Source: JAAUTT01 sp963846585 (lineage in GTDB: Bacteria > Bacteroidota > Bacteroidia > Bacteroidales > JAAUTT01). Taken from it: DNA of 64,000 bases. Every line of letters starts with the position of its first letter. The first letter of the stretch is position 1. The stretch is taken from assembly GCA_963846585.1 (NCBI GenBank), contig CAWJWO010000018.1:186001-250000 (forward strand), read 5' to 3'. The notes beneath the pieces are model-generated. The model was given only the letters and a program-made list of their open reading frames with translations, was not told the DNA's origin and made no database searches. Position numbers and translations under genes: made by a program. Below are positions 1 to 8,570 of the stretch, one piece after another.

Positions 1-311
1 TGCACGTTAATTATCTTTCCTTGGAACATGTTCAATAAATTAAAAGGCACGAGCCATAGAAATCCAGCCAGTACAATTAGGTCAATATGCATATCCTGTA
101 ATATATTTACAATATTGTCAGTTTCGTAAAACTCTTTTTTGTCGAAAATATAAGTTTTTATACTAAATTTGAAAGCCCTTTCCAAAACATATGCTTTTTT
201 ATTATTTGTTAAAATAATCTCAACTTTTGCCGAACCCGATTTATTGAAAAATTCAATTATATTTTGGGCATTAGTACCCGACCCGGAAGCAAATATGGCT
301 ATTTTCTTCAT
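1..311 (-). CDS. purN: Phosphoribosylglycinamide formyltransferase (partial, C-terminus outside window)
   Basis: Transfers a formyl group from 10-formyltetrahydrofolate to GAR in purine synthesis. Only the first 103 codons are visible. They begin MKKIAIFASGSGTNAQNI, where GSGTNAQN is the phosphate-binding loop typical of PurN, and continue to LAGFLWLVPFNLL and GKIINV. The catalytic Asn of the family's N-I-H-P motif is the last visible Asn, and the His would lie just beyond the window edge. The ATG at 309-311 fits the family start. It is divergent from acpP, a common arrangement in Bacteroidota. Confidence 0.93.
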   Translation of the reverse strand, partial: MKKIAIFASGSGTNAQNIIEFFNKSGSAKVEIILTNNKKAYVLERAFKFSIKTYIFDKKEFYETDNIVNILQDMHIDLIVLAGFLWLVPFNLLNMFQGKIINV

Positions 312-411
312 TTTTAAATTAAATTAATTTTTCATAAACCATTATGTAATAGTAATAAATTGTAAAAAAAAGCAAATTATTTCAAAAAAAATCACGCATT
401 CTATATTTTTG

Positions 412-443
412 TTTGATAATTATTCAAGAATTATATTTCTTTG
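412..443 (+). promoter_or_regulatory. Probable Bacteroidetes-type promoter of acpP-fabF-rnc
   Basis: TTTG at 412-415, a 20-bp spacer, then TTTCTTTG at 436-443, one mismatch from the TAnnTTTG -7 consensus. Transcription would start near 450, about 45 nt before the acpP ATG. Motif match only. Confidence 0.4.
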
Positions 444-493
444 CACAATTAAAATTTTAATCCTTATTCATTATTTAACTAAATTTTAAGTAT

Positions 494-730
494 ATGTCTG
501 ATATTGCATCAAGAGTAAAAGCTATCATCGTAGATAAGTTAGGTGTTGACGAAAGTGAAGTAACTCCCGAAGCAAGCTTCACAAACGATTTAGGTGCCGA
601 TTCTCTTGACACTGTAGAATTAATCATGGAGTTTGAAAAAGAATTCAGCATTGGCATTCCTGATGACCAGGCCGAAAACATTGCCACAGTTGGCGACGCT
701 ATTAAATATATTGAAGCCAATGTTAAGTAA
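494..730 (+). CDS. acpP: Acyl carrier protein
   Basis: Carries growing acyl chains on 4'-phosphopantetheine for fatty acid synthesis in the cytoplasm. It has 78 residues, the usual length. The attachment serine is Ser37 in GADSLDTVELIMEFEKEF, and the protein is strongly acidic as expected. It lies 20 bp upstream of fabF and is followed by rnc, the order commonly seen in Bacteroidota, so the three are probably cotranscribed. Confidence 0.97.
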   Translation: MSDIASRVKAIIVDKLGVDESEVTPEASFTNDLGADSLDTVELIMEFEKEFSIGIPDDQAENIATVGDAIKYIEANVK

Positions 731-750
731 TTTCATCTTATCTTAAATTT

Positions 751-2004
751 ATGCAGTTAAAACGGGCGGTTGTTACAGGACTTGGAGCTCTAACCCCAAT
801 TGGTAATAACTATGAAGATTATTGGAATAGTTTGATTTCAGGAGTAAGTGGTTCTGGGTTGATAAGCCGTTTTGATGCATCTAAATTTAAAACAAGATTT
901 GCATGTGAGGTTAAGAATTTTGACTTTACAAACTATTTCGACAGGAAAGAGGCAAAAAAATATGATCTTTATACTATTTTTGCCTTGGTTGCTGTTGATG
1001 AGGCTATTAAAAATTCCGGCCTTGACCTTGAAAAAATTAACCGGGATAAGGCCGGTGTTATATGGGCCTCAGGTATTGGTGGAATAGATACTTTTGTACA
1101 GGAATTAAAAGGTTATTTTAGTGGAGATGGTACGCCAAGATTCAGCCCTTTCTTTATTCCGAGGATGATTTCTGATATTGCTGCCGGTCATATATCTATT
1201 AAATATGGTTTAAAAGGACCTAATTTTAGCACAGTATCTGCTTGTGCATCAGCATCAAATGCTATAATTGATGCTTTAACTTATATTCGTCTGGGGAAAG
1301 CTTTGATTTTTGTTTGTGGAGGTTCAGAAGCCGCTATTAATGAAGCTTCTGTTGGTGGATTTAGTAATATGCAGGCTTTATCTTCCAATAACGAAAATTA
1401 CAAAACTGCATCACGGCCATTTGATAAGGACCGTGATGGTTTCGTAATTGGTGAAGGATCCGGAGCCTTGGTATTAGAAGAATATGAACATGCTGTTTCA
1501 AGAGGAGCAAATATTTATGCTGAAGTTGTCGGAGAAGGCATGTCAGCCGATGCTTACCACATGACTGCCCCACATCCTGAAGGAGACGGGGCGGCAAGGG
1601 TAATGGCCAATGCATTGGAAGATGCATTATTGAAACCTGCCGACATTGATTATATTAATGTTCATGGTACTTCTACCCCTCTTGGAGACATTGCCGAAAC
1701 CAAAGCCATTAAAAGGATTTTTGGGGACCATGCATATAAACTTAATATCAGTTCGACTAAATCAATGACCGGTCACCTTCTGGGAGCTGCAGGAGCCATT
1801 GAGGCAATAGCTTCTGTACTTGCAGTAAAGAACAACATAATCCCTCCTACTATTAATCATTTTACTGACGATGAGGAGCTTGACAATAAGTTGAATTTTA
1901 CTTTCAACCTGGCTCAAAAACGTACTGTCAATTATGCAATAAGTAATACATTTGGATTTGGTGGGCATAATACCTCTTTAATCTTTAAAAAATTTCTTAA
2001 GTAG
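751..2004 (+). CDS. fabF: Beta-ketoacyl-ACP synthase II
   Basis: Condenses malonyl-ACP with acyl-ACP in fatty acid elongation. It has 417 residues, full length for the family. The catalytic triad is visible: Cys165 in VSACASASNA, His305 in NVHGTSTPLGD and His342 in STKSMTGHLLGAAGA, with the conserved Lys337 just before it. It sits between acpP and rnc in a tight run, and the rnc reading frame opens at the base after its stop codon. A second fabF homologue is at 25283-26527 on the other strand; this copy, joined to acpP, is the likely housekeeping enzyme. Confidence 0.96.
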   Translation: MQLKRAVVTGLGALTPIGNNYEDYWNSLISGVSGSGLISRFDASKFKTRFACEVKNFDFTNYFDRKEAKKYDLYTIFALVAVDEAIKNSGLDLEKINRDKAGVIWASGIGGIDTFVQELKGYFSGDGTPRFSPFFIPRMISDIAAGHISIKYGLKGPNFSTVSACASASNAIIDALTYIRLGKALIFVCGGSEAAINEASVGGFSNMQALSSNNENYKTASRPFDKDRDGFVIGEGSGALVLEEYEHAVSRGANIYAEVVGEGMSADAYHMTAPHPEGDGAARVMANALEDALLKPADIDYINVHGTSTPLGDIAETKAIKRIFGDHAYKLNISSTKSMTGHLLGAAGAIEAIASVLAVKNNIIPPTINHFTDDEELDNKLNFTFNLAQKRTVNYAISNTFGFGGHNTSLIFKKFLK

Positions 2005-2736
2005 TTGATACAACATTTGATCTATTTCATAAAACTTCTATTTTCCCGTAATAAGAAGTTTTATTTGATTTTATATACCCATCTGAAAATTATCCCGGGA
2101 AAAATAAGGCTATATGAAATAGCCTTTCTACATCGCTCTGCATCTATCAATTTCGACGACGGATCTGTAATAAACAACGAAAGGATGGAATTCCTCGGCG
2201 ACGCTATCCTCGATGCTGTAATTGCTGATTATTTATTCAAAAAATTTCCTCGTAAGAAAGAAGGGTTTTTAACCCAGATGCGATCAAAAATAGTAAAACG
2301 TTCACATCTTGATTATCTTGCCAAAAACTTAGGAATCGATTTGCTGATTGTTTCACATACACAAAGGAATCCCCTGAAAAAACATATATACGGAGATGCT
2401 TTGGAAGCATTGATAGGCGCTATTTTTCTTGATAAAGGATATGATTTTACCAAAAAGTACATTATCAGCTATCTGTTAAAGAATTTTGTCCAGCTTGACG
2501 AATTACTTTCCAGGGAAACAGATTTCAAGAGCCGGCTTATAGAATGGGGCCAGAAAAACAAAATCATAATTTCCTTCGAAACTACCGAGGAATACACCGA
2601 AACTGAACAATCTCCGTCATTTATATCCCATGTCAAAGTAAATGAATCGGTTTTGGGTACCGGTACCGGAAAATCTAAAAAAGAAGGGGAACAACTTGCT
2701 GCAGAACAGGCTTATAATAGTGTGATATCAAATTAG
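2005..2736 (+). CDS. rnc: Ribonuclease III
   Basis: Double-strand-specific endoribonuclease for rRNA and mRNA processing. It has 243 residues. The signature NNERMEFLGDAILD contains Glu62 and Asp66, and the second catalytic pair is Asp131 and Glu134 in GDALEALIGAIF. A double-stranded RNA-binding domain fills roughly residues 172-243. The start is a TTG immediately after the fabF stop. An in-frame stop lies directly upstream and the N-terminus MIQHLIYFIKLLFS resembles those of relatives, so TTG is preferred. Zero spacing suggests translational coupling to fabF. Confidence 0.94.
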   Translation: MIQHLIYFIKLLFSRNKKFYLILYTHLKIIPGKIRLYEIAFLHRSASINFDDGSVINNERMEFLGDAILDAVIADYLFKKFPRKKEGFLTQMRSKIVKRSHLDYLAKNLGIDLLIVSHTQRNPLKKHIYGDALEALIGAIFLDKGYDFTKKYIISYLLKNFVQLDELLSRETDFKSRLIEWGQKNKIIISFETTEEYTETEQSPSFISHVKVNESVLGTGTGKSKKEGEQLAAEQAYNSVISN

Positions 2737-2751
2737 TTGTTAGTTGTTGGT

Positions 2752-3171
2752 ATGGCAAAAAAAAGTATACATAAACTTTCTGCTCCAACTGAGGAGCCAT
2801 CCTTATGGCTTGGAATATCTTCACATGAAAACGATTACCGCCTTTCATGGGCACTAAACCAATATCTAAATATTAATCTTGTAAAATCAGAAAATCATTC
2901 TGTTTTTAATCAAAAATTAAATCTGGATAATGAGTTTACTGTGTACGAATACCTAAATGAGCAAGGTTTAAAATTCCGCTTAATTTCTAACCGTTGCGAA
3001 AATGGTTTTCTCCTTGATGAATTCAAAAATATCGATTTTATATTTATTGTCCAGCCTAACGATGATGATATTTTCACATCAGATTTATTATCACGTATTA
3101 AAAGGATATCTTTGGTTTCGGCAGTCTTTCCAATTAATATGACAGAAGGTAAAAGAAAGAAGATATTATAG
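2752..3171 (+). CDS. IPExxxVDY family protein
   Basis: Small protein of unknown function, 139 residues from the ATG at 2752. It matches the Bacteroidota family usually found just downstream of rnc, with features such as SLWLGISSHENDYRLSWALN near the start and a FIFIVQPNDDD region. An upstream TTG at 2737 is in frame, but the intervening bases (ttgttagttgttgg) belong to the intergenic word repeats seen across this window, so ATG is the better start. No membrane segment or catalytic motif is visible. Function is not known. Confidence 0.75.
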   Translation: MAKKSIHKLSAPTEEPSLWLGISSHENDYRLSWALNQYLNINLVKSENHSVFNQKLNLDNEFTVYEYLNEQGLKFRLISNRCENGFLLDEFKNIDFIFIVQPNDDDIFTSDLLSRIKRISLVSAVFPINMTEGKRKKIL

Positions 3172-3491
3172 TTATTGGTTGTTGTTTTTAAATGAGAACC
3201 AGGAACCAGGAACCAGGAATCAAGACAAGAAGTGATGAAGATAATGGATTTAAGAATTAAGATTTGAGAATCTAGATTTAAGATTTGTAATTACAGATTA
3301 CCAAATCTTAAATCTCAAATCTATAATCTATAATCTTAAATCAAAATGGTTGTAGAAGTTATAAGTTGTAATATAATCCTTTTCTACTTATCTACTTACC
3401 TACTTACCTACTTTCAAAATAAACGAATAAACGCATAAACGTATAAACCTTATAAACCTATAAACCTTATAAACCTCTTCAAAAGATTATA
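3172..3491. repeat. Intergenic word-repeat quasi-palindrome
   Basis: No gene. From left to right: tandem 7-mers (aaccagg repeated), an arm rich in agattta/agatttg words (about 3241-3290), a short AT core, the reverse-complement arm (aatctta/aatctca, about 3301-3343), then ctacttac words and a run of tataaacc words. The two aatctt/aagatt arms could fold into a long imperfect hairpin. Related arrays occur at about 26528, 36600, 52255 and 57600. Confidence 0.8.
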
Positions 3492-4805
3492 ATGAATGAA
3501 AATACGGCCAATCCGTCTGTTGATAAACATGGTATAAATCCTTTGGCAATTATTGCCACACTATTTTTTATCTTTGGTTTCGTCACCTGGTTAAACGGAA
3601 CACTTATCCCGTTTTTGAAAATAGCCTGTAACCTAAGCCTTTATGTACAGGCCATAATGGTGACGTTCGCATTCTACATGTCATATGTAATAATGGCTGC
3701 TCCTTCTTCATGGATTTTACATAAAGTTGGATTTAAAAGGGGCATAGCGATGGGCCTTGCTATTATGGCCATTGGATCATTGGTTTTTATTCCCGCAGCA
3801 TTATCAAGATCTTTTATAATTTTTCTTTCCGGATTATTCATCCAGGGGGCCGGATTAACATTACTTCAAACAGCAGTCAATCCTTATGTTACCTTGTTAG
3901 GCCCATCCGAAAGTGCGGCCACCAGAATTAGTATAATGGGAATTTGCAATAAAGTGGCCGGGGTAATAGGTCCATTAGTTTTGGGCGCTATTGTCCTTAA
4001 AGGCTCTAATCAACTGATCGGGCAACTTACTGTTGTTTCGGATCCTGACAAAATAATAATTCTCAATCATCTGGCACAGCGGATAATTATCCCTTATATT
4101 ATAATGGCTTTCGTGCTTGTTATGTTAGCAACTATGGTATGGTTTACCCATTTGCCTGAAATTGAAACTGACACTGAAGAAGATTTCATTGCAGCCGATG
4201 GATCAATGAAAACCAATATATTTCAATTCCCCGGTCTGATTATTGGGTTCATCAGCCTTTTTCTCTATGTAGGCGTTGAAGTTATGGCGGGTGATACAAT
4301 TGTACCTTACGGTCAGTCACAGGGAATAGATCTTGATATAGCACGGAAGTTTACGGCTTTTACGCTGGGCTCAATGTTAATAGGATATGTCATCGGTATA
4401 ATAACAATACCTAAATATATTAAACAGGAAAAAGCACTCGCTATTTCTGCTATTCTGGGGATAATTCTATCTTTTGCTGCAATATTATCCTCAGGGTATT
4501 TCAGCGTTATGTGCATTGGCCTTCTTGGCCTGGCAAATGCAATAATGTGGCCGGCCATCTGGCCACTGGCCATTGCCAACCTGGGTAAATTTACCAAGAG
4601 TGCCTCGGCCTTGCTTATAATGGGAATTGCTGGAGGGGCAATTATCCCATTATTTTATGCATATCTTGCCGATAAAATGCACAATTTCCAAAAACCATAC
4701 CTTATAATGGTGCCTATTTATATTTTTATTCTGTATTTTGCCACTATTGGTCATAGGTTGGACAGTGGGAAGATGAAAGAAGGCAGAAAGAGACGTGAGA
4801 CGTGA
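3492..4805 (+). CDS. MFS sugar permease, FucP/GluP/NagP type
   Basis: Inner-membrane sugar:proton symporter of the fucose/glucose-galactose permease branch of the major facilitator superfamily. It has 437 residues with about 12 hydrophobic segments. Family features include FGFVTWLNGTLIPFLK in the first helix and QTAVNPYVTLLGP around residue 130. The adjacent gene is an exported GH20 beta-N-acetylhexosaminidase, so N-acetylglucosamine is the most likely substrate, as for NagP; that is inference from context. The last codons (KRRET) are read from a tandem gacgtga repeat at 4792-4819 that runs past the stop, so the native C-terminus has probably been altered by the repeat. Confidence 0.85.
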   Translation: MNENTANPSVDKHGINPLAIIATLFFIFGFVTWLNGTLIPFLKIACNLSLYVQAIMVTFAFYMSYVIMAAPSSWILHKVGFKRGIAMGLAIMAIGSLVFIPAALSRSFIIFLSGLFIQGAGLTLLQTAVNPYVTLLGPSESAATRISIMGICNKVAGVIGPLVLGAIVLKGSNQLIGQLTVVSDPDKIIILNHLAQRIIIPYIIMAFVLVMLATMVWFTHLPEIETDTEEDFIAADGSMKTNIFQFPGLIIGFISLFLYVGVEVMAGDTIVPYGQSQGIDLDIARKFTAFTLGSMLIGYVIGIITIPKYIKQEKALAISAILGIILSFAAILSSGYFSVMCIGLLGLANAIMWPAIWPLAIANLGKFTKSASALLIMGIAGGAIIPLFYAYLADKMHNFQKPYLIMVPIYIFILYFATIGHRLDSGKMKEGRKRRET

Positions 4806-4832
4806 GACGTGAGACGTGAAAGGACGTGAAAA
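4792..4832. repeat. Tandem gacgtga heptamer array
   Basis: About four copies of gacgtga followed by gacgtgaaa variants. The array spans the stop codon of the MFS permease and fills the gap to the next gene. Reverse-complement words (tcacgtc) occur at about 31910 and 35500. Confidence 0.8.
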
Positions 4833-4854
4833 ATAGAAAGAAGAAAGAAGACAT

Positions 4855-6486
4855 ATGAGAACAATTAAAATCAATAAACTGAAATTTATAGTATTTCTTA
4901 TGATCTGTTTATTATCAACAAGTGATAACTCCATCGCTAAAAACGGCAGCGAATTGAATATAATCCCTGCACCTGCATACGTCAATTATAAAAACGGCCG
5001 TTTTACCATCAATGATAAAGTAAAAATAATAGTTTTATCAAATGATAGTGAAAGCAATAATATTGCCAGATACTTTATAGATCAGGTTAAAATTTTGAAT
5101 AATATAGAGCTGTCAACGGTTACTTCAATGAAACCGGCAAATACTTCGATCGTGCTTGCTATCGATGATAAAACAGGTAAAAAAGAAGCATATTCATTAG
5201 TAATCAGTAAAAAGGGAATCATTATAACAGGAGCAGGCCCGGCCGGACTTTTTTATGGCGTACAGACTTTGCTTCAACTTATGTACCCGTCTTTCCAAAC
5301 CTCTAAGGGTATAAAAATATCCTGTATGGAAGTAAAGGATGAGCCTGTTTTCTGCTGGAGGGGAATGCACCTCGATGTATCGCGTCATTTTTTCCCTGTC
5401 ACTTTTATAAAAAAAATGATCGATATGCTGGCTATGCAAAAAATGAACATGTTTCATTGGCATTTAACCGATGACCAGGGTTGGCGCATTGAAATTAAAA
5501 AGTATCCAAAACTGACGGATATAGGAGCATTTCGCGATGAAACGATGGTAGGGCATTACACTGAAGAAGGACAGAAATTTGACGGAATAAGGTATGGAGG
5601 TTTCTACACACAGGAAGAGATAAGAGAAGTTGTAAATTATGCTCAAAGCAGATATGTTACTATTGTTCCTGAAATTGAAATGCCAGGGCATGCCATAGCA
5701 GCATTAAGCGCATATCCTGAATTTTCCTGTACGGGAGGGCCATTTAAAGTTTATACCAAATGGGGAATAAGTGATGATGTATACTGTCCTGGCAAGGAAG
5801 AAACATTTCAATTTCTTGAAGATATACTGAGTGAAGTTATCAGCCTGTTTCCGGGGCCTTACCTTCATATCGGAGGGGATGAGTGCCCTAAAACACGATG
5901 GAAAACCTGTAAGTCCTGTCAGAAAAGAATAAAAGAGGAAGGACTGAAAGATGAGACGGAATTACAAGGTTATTTCGTAAAACGAATAGAATCCTTCGTA
6001 GCTTCGAAGGGGAAAAAACTCATTGGATGGGATGAAATTCTGGAAGGAGGTATCCCTGAAAGGGCAATTGTAATGTCATGGAGAGGTACCAGGGGAGGCA
6101 CCGAGGCTGCCCGCTCAGGCCATGATGTAATAATGACTCCCGATGATTGTTGTTATTTCGATCAATATCAGTCACTTCAAACAGAACCATTAGCGATTGG
6201 TGGCCTCCTGCCTCTTGAAAAAGTATATGCATTCAATCCTGTTCCAATCACACTTCCTGCCTATTACAGACAACATATTTTAGGTGCTCAGGCAAATGTA
6301 TGGACCGAATATATTCCAACCGAACAACAAGCTGAATATATGATTTTCCCCCGCCTTTGTGCCATGGCCGAAATACTTTGGTCGCCTCCGGGGAAACAAA
6401 ATTATTCGTCATTTCTTCAACGGCTTCCGGCCCATTTGAAACGGTTACAGAAATATGATGTGAATTTTCGCCCGTTGGGTTTATAG
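4855..6486 (+). CDS. Beta-N-acetylhexosaminidase (GH20), exported
   Basis: Releases terminal N-acetylhexosamine from chito-oligosaccharides or glycoconjugates. It has 543 residues: a signal peptide (about 1-28), a GH20b-like N-terminal domain (about 33-160), then the catalytic barrel. HWHLTDDQGWRIEI is at about 201-214, and the catalytic Asp-Glu pair is Asp342-Glu343 in HIGGDECPKTRWK. The Trp-rich end (VWTEYIP, EILWSPPG) is also typical. The enzyme is probably periplasmic or outer-membrane associated. With the upstream permease it forms a small amino-sugar salvage unit. Confidence 0.92.
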   Translation: MRTIKINKLKFIVFLMICLLSTSDNSIAKNGSELNIIPAPAYVNYKNGRFTINDKVKIIVLSNDSESNNIARYFIDQVKILNNIELSTVTSMKPANTSIVLAIDDKTGKKEAYSLVISKKGIIITGAGPAGLFYGVQTLLQLMYPSFQTSKGIKISCMEVKDEPVFCWRGMHLDVSRHFFPVTFIKKMIDMLAMQKMNMFHWHLTDDQGWRIEIKKYPKLTDIGAFRDETMVGHYTEEGQKFDGIRYGGFYTQEEIREVVNYAQSRYVTIVPEIEMPGHAIAALSAYPEFSCTGGPFKVYTKWGISDDVYCPGKEETFQFLEDILSEVISLFPGPYLHIGGDECPKTRWKTCKSCQKRIKEEGLKDETELQGYFVKRIESFVASKGKKLIGWDEILEGGIPERAIVMSWRGTRGGTEAARSGHDVIMTPDDCCYFDQYQSLQTEPLAIGGLLPLEKVYAFNPVPITLPAYYRQHILGAQANVWTEYIPTEQQAEYMIFPRLCAMAEILWSPPGKQNYSSFLQRLPAHLKRLQKYDVNFRPLGL

Positions 6487-6638
6487 GGGCCAGGGACTAG
6501 GGACTAGTGACCAGGTACGTAAATTACAATATAAAACCTAATTTATTAAATCGAACTAGCGTTTAATAGAACAAGAATTTTGTACCTTCACAACTAACAA
6601 CTAACAACCACCAACCAGGAACTATATTATGCAAAGAA

Positions 6639-6658
6639 GGGCTGTCACGCGACAGCCC
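6639..6658 (+). terminator. Stem-loop GGGCTGTC-ACGC-GACAGCCC
   Basis: Perfect 8-bp GC-rich stem with a 4-nt loop, followed by tccccttac rather than a T-run. It lies about 150 bp after the hexosaminidase and 175 bp before rprX. It may be a terminator, an attenuator or the 5' hairpin of a small RNA. Folding is clear; role is inferred. Confidence 0.4.
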
Positions 6659-6817
6659 TCCCCTTACTAACCAACAAACCTAAATTATAAAACCATACCT
6701 AAAAAACTAAACTACTAACTAAACTATTTTCGAAACAAACGTACGCGAAAAAACAGTTTAAAAAATATAACGAATGTTAAAGAAAGTTAAATTGTTACAT
6801 ATTTTTGCATTAGCTCT

Positions 6818-6825
6818 TATCTTTG
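6818..6825 (+). promoter_or_regulatory. -7 element TATCTTTG of rprX
   Basis: Perfect match to TAnnTTTG. A TTG at 6792-6794 could be the -33 element (23-bp spacer). Transcription would begin at or next to the ATG at 6832, implying a leaderless or nearly leaderless message. Confidence 0.5.
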
Positions 6826-6831
6826 TTTCGT

Positions 6832-8412
6832 ATGAATAAAAAACGTATTGCAATATTAATAGGATTAATTAGCCTTGCTGTTTTCGGACTCATAGCGGTT
6901 CAGGGATTTTGGATTTATAATGCCTACAAACTTAAAGAGCAACAGTTCAAACAGATGGTAAACAGCTCAATAGCTGCTATCTCAAACCGTTTGCAGGAAA
7001 AAGAAACCATTGATGACATAATAAAAGAAGTCGCGGTTTATAATGAAGATACTAATCATTATCAATATGATAAACGAATAATATTAAATCCCCCTATTAA
7101 GGATTATGCTCACCTTCAAAAATTTCCCGGAATACCAGATGTGAATGGCAGTAAATCATCCGTTAGTTTCAACTCTCAACTTACCATAAGTTCCGAATCG
7201 GGTTTCTACGAAGATTCCATTTGGATTGGCCAGGAATATTATTCCGAATTTCAATCACAATATGGCCATGTTACTAATAATCTTCAAAACCAATTAAACA
7301 ATCAGTTATCGAACCGGCAGGCATTTGTTGATAAAATAATACAAAAACTGGCTAAACCGGGTAAAAAGCTGGAAGATAGAATTTCTAACAAAGATTTACA
7401 ATCAATAATAAGGGCCGAATTATTCAGAAATGGTATTCGTATTCCCTATGAATATGTAGTATATGATGGCGACCATAATACCATTGCCAAATCAGTGAAT
7501 TTTGACGGTAAAACCAATATTAAAATCTTTGGCGGCAGACTAAATCCTGGCGATTTTGTATCCAAACCAAATATTCTGATGGTTTACTTTCCAACTGAAA
7601 AAAATTACCTTATCAAATCACTTGGTTATATGGGTACTACATCAGCGTTATTGACTTTAATTATCCTGATTACTTTTGGATATACCATATTCATTATTTT
7701 CCGGCAAAAAAAGTTATCCGAAATCCGTACCGATTTTATGAATAATATGACACATGAATTAAAAACTCCAATTTCTACTATATCCTTGGCCACTCAAATG
7801 CTTAATGATGAGTCTATCCCTATAGCAATGAAAAATATCGATCATTTATCTAAGGTAATACATGATGAAAGTAAACGACTAAGTTTTCAGGTAGAAAAGG
7901 TTTTACAGGCAGCTATATTTGAAAAAGGCAATTTAAACCTTAAGATACGCCGTTTGGATGTTAATGAATTAATTAACAATGTGGTAAAAAATTTCATAAT
8001 ACAGGTAAAAAATCGTGACGGACAAATTGTTAAAAACCTTGATGCTCAATATTCTATTGTTAATGTTGATGAGGTTCATTTTGCAAATATTTTATTAAAT
8101 TTACTTGATAATGCCCTGAAATATTGCCATCAAAAACCATACCTGATTGTAAGTACTTATAATAAAAAAGCTAATATAGTTATTAAGGTACAGGATAATG
8201 GTATTGGAATAAGCAAGGAAAACCAAAAAAATATTTTTAAAAAGTTTTACCGGATTCCTACAGGCAATGTACACAATGTTAAAGGATTTGGTCTTGGCTT
8301 AAGCTATGTGAAAAAAGTTGTGGAAGAGCATAATGGCAAAATTTTAATTGAAAGCGAATTAAATAAAGGCACTATTTTTGAAATAATAGTTCCTGTTGCC
8401 AAAGAAATTTGA
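6832..8412 (+). CDS. rprX: Sensor histidine kinase, RprX-like
   Basis: Inner-membrane kinase that phosphorylates the response regulator encoded next to it. It has 526 residues from ATG 6832. One membrane helix lies near residues 5-25 and a second near 265-288, with an extracytoplasmic sensor region of about 235 residues between them. The HisKA domain has the phospho-acceptor His308 in MTHELKTPIS. The HATPase has N box NLLDNALKY, G1 DNGIGI and G2 GFGLGLSYVKK. A TTG at 6823 is in frame but overlaps the -7 element, so ATG is chosen. Followed by rprY after a 158-bp gap filled with tataaac words. Confidence 0.9.
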   Translation: MNKKRIAILIGLISLAVFGLIAVQGFWIYNAYKLKEQQFKQMVNSSIAAISNRLQEKETIDDIIKEVAVYNEDTNHYQYDKRIILNPPIKDYAHLQKFPGIPDVNGSKSSVSFNSQLTISSESGFYEDSIWIGQEYYSEFQSQYGHVTNNLQNQLNNQLSNRQAFVDKIIQKLAKPGKKLEDRISNKDLQSIIRAELFRNGIRIPYEYVVYDGDHNTIAKSVNFDGKTNIKIFGGRLNPGDFVSKPNILMVYFPTEKNYLIKSLGYMGTTSALLTLIILITFGYTIFIIFRQKKLSEIRTDFMNNMTHELKTPISTISLATQMLNDESIPIAMKNIDHLSKVIHDESKRLSFQVEKVLQAAIFEKGNLNLKIRRLDVNELINNVVKNFIIQVKNRDGQIVKNLDAQYSIVNVDEVHFANILLNLLDNALKYCHQKPYLIVSTYNKKANIVIKVQDNGIGISKENQKNIFKKFYRIPTGNVHNVKGFGLGLSYVKKVVEEHNGKILIESELNKGTIFEIIVPVAKEI

Positions 8413-8570
8413 TAATGTGTAAATGGGTTTATAGGGTTTATAAGGTTTATAGCATTTCTTAATATCATATTATCTTATAAACTTTATAAACTTCATAAAC
8501 TTCATAAACCTTATAAACTTAATAATTTAATAATCTTACATACGACCTACAACTTATAACGACAATACAA
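8413..8570. repeat. tataaac-type word-repeat palindrome between rprX and rprY
   Basis: Left arm of gggtttata/ggtttata words (about 8425-8452) and right arm of tataaact/cataaact words (about 8474-8520) in reverse complement. The same words occur near 3420-3475, 35440-35490, 39330-39370 and 53285-53400. Confidence 0.7.

Larger units (their letters stand above)
6487..6831. other. Intergenic region with word repeats and a GC-rich hairpin
   Basis: Holds agggactag and caactaacaac words (about 6487-6622), a perfect 8-bp hairpin at 6639-6658, an AC-rich tract (ctaaccaacaaacc, about 6665-6725), and the rprX promoter near the end. No open frame of note. Confidence 0.6.
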
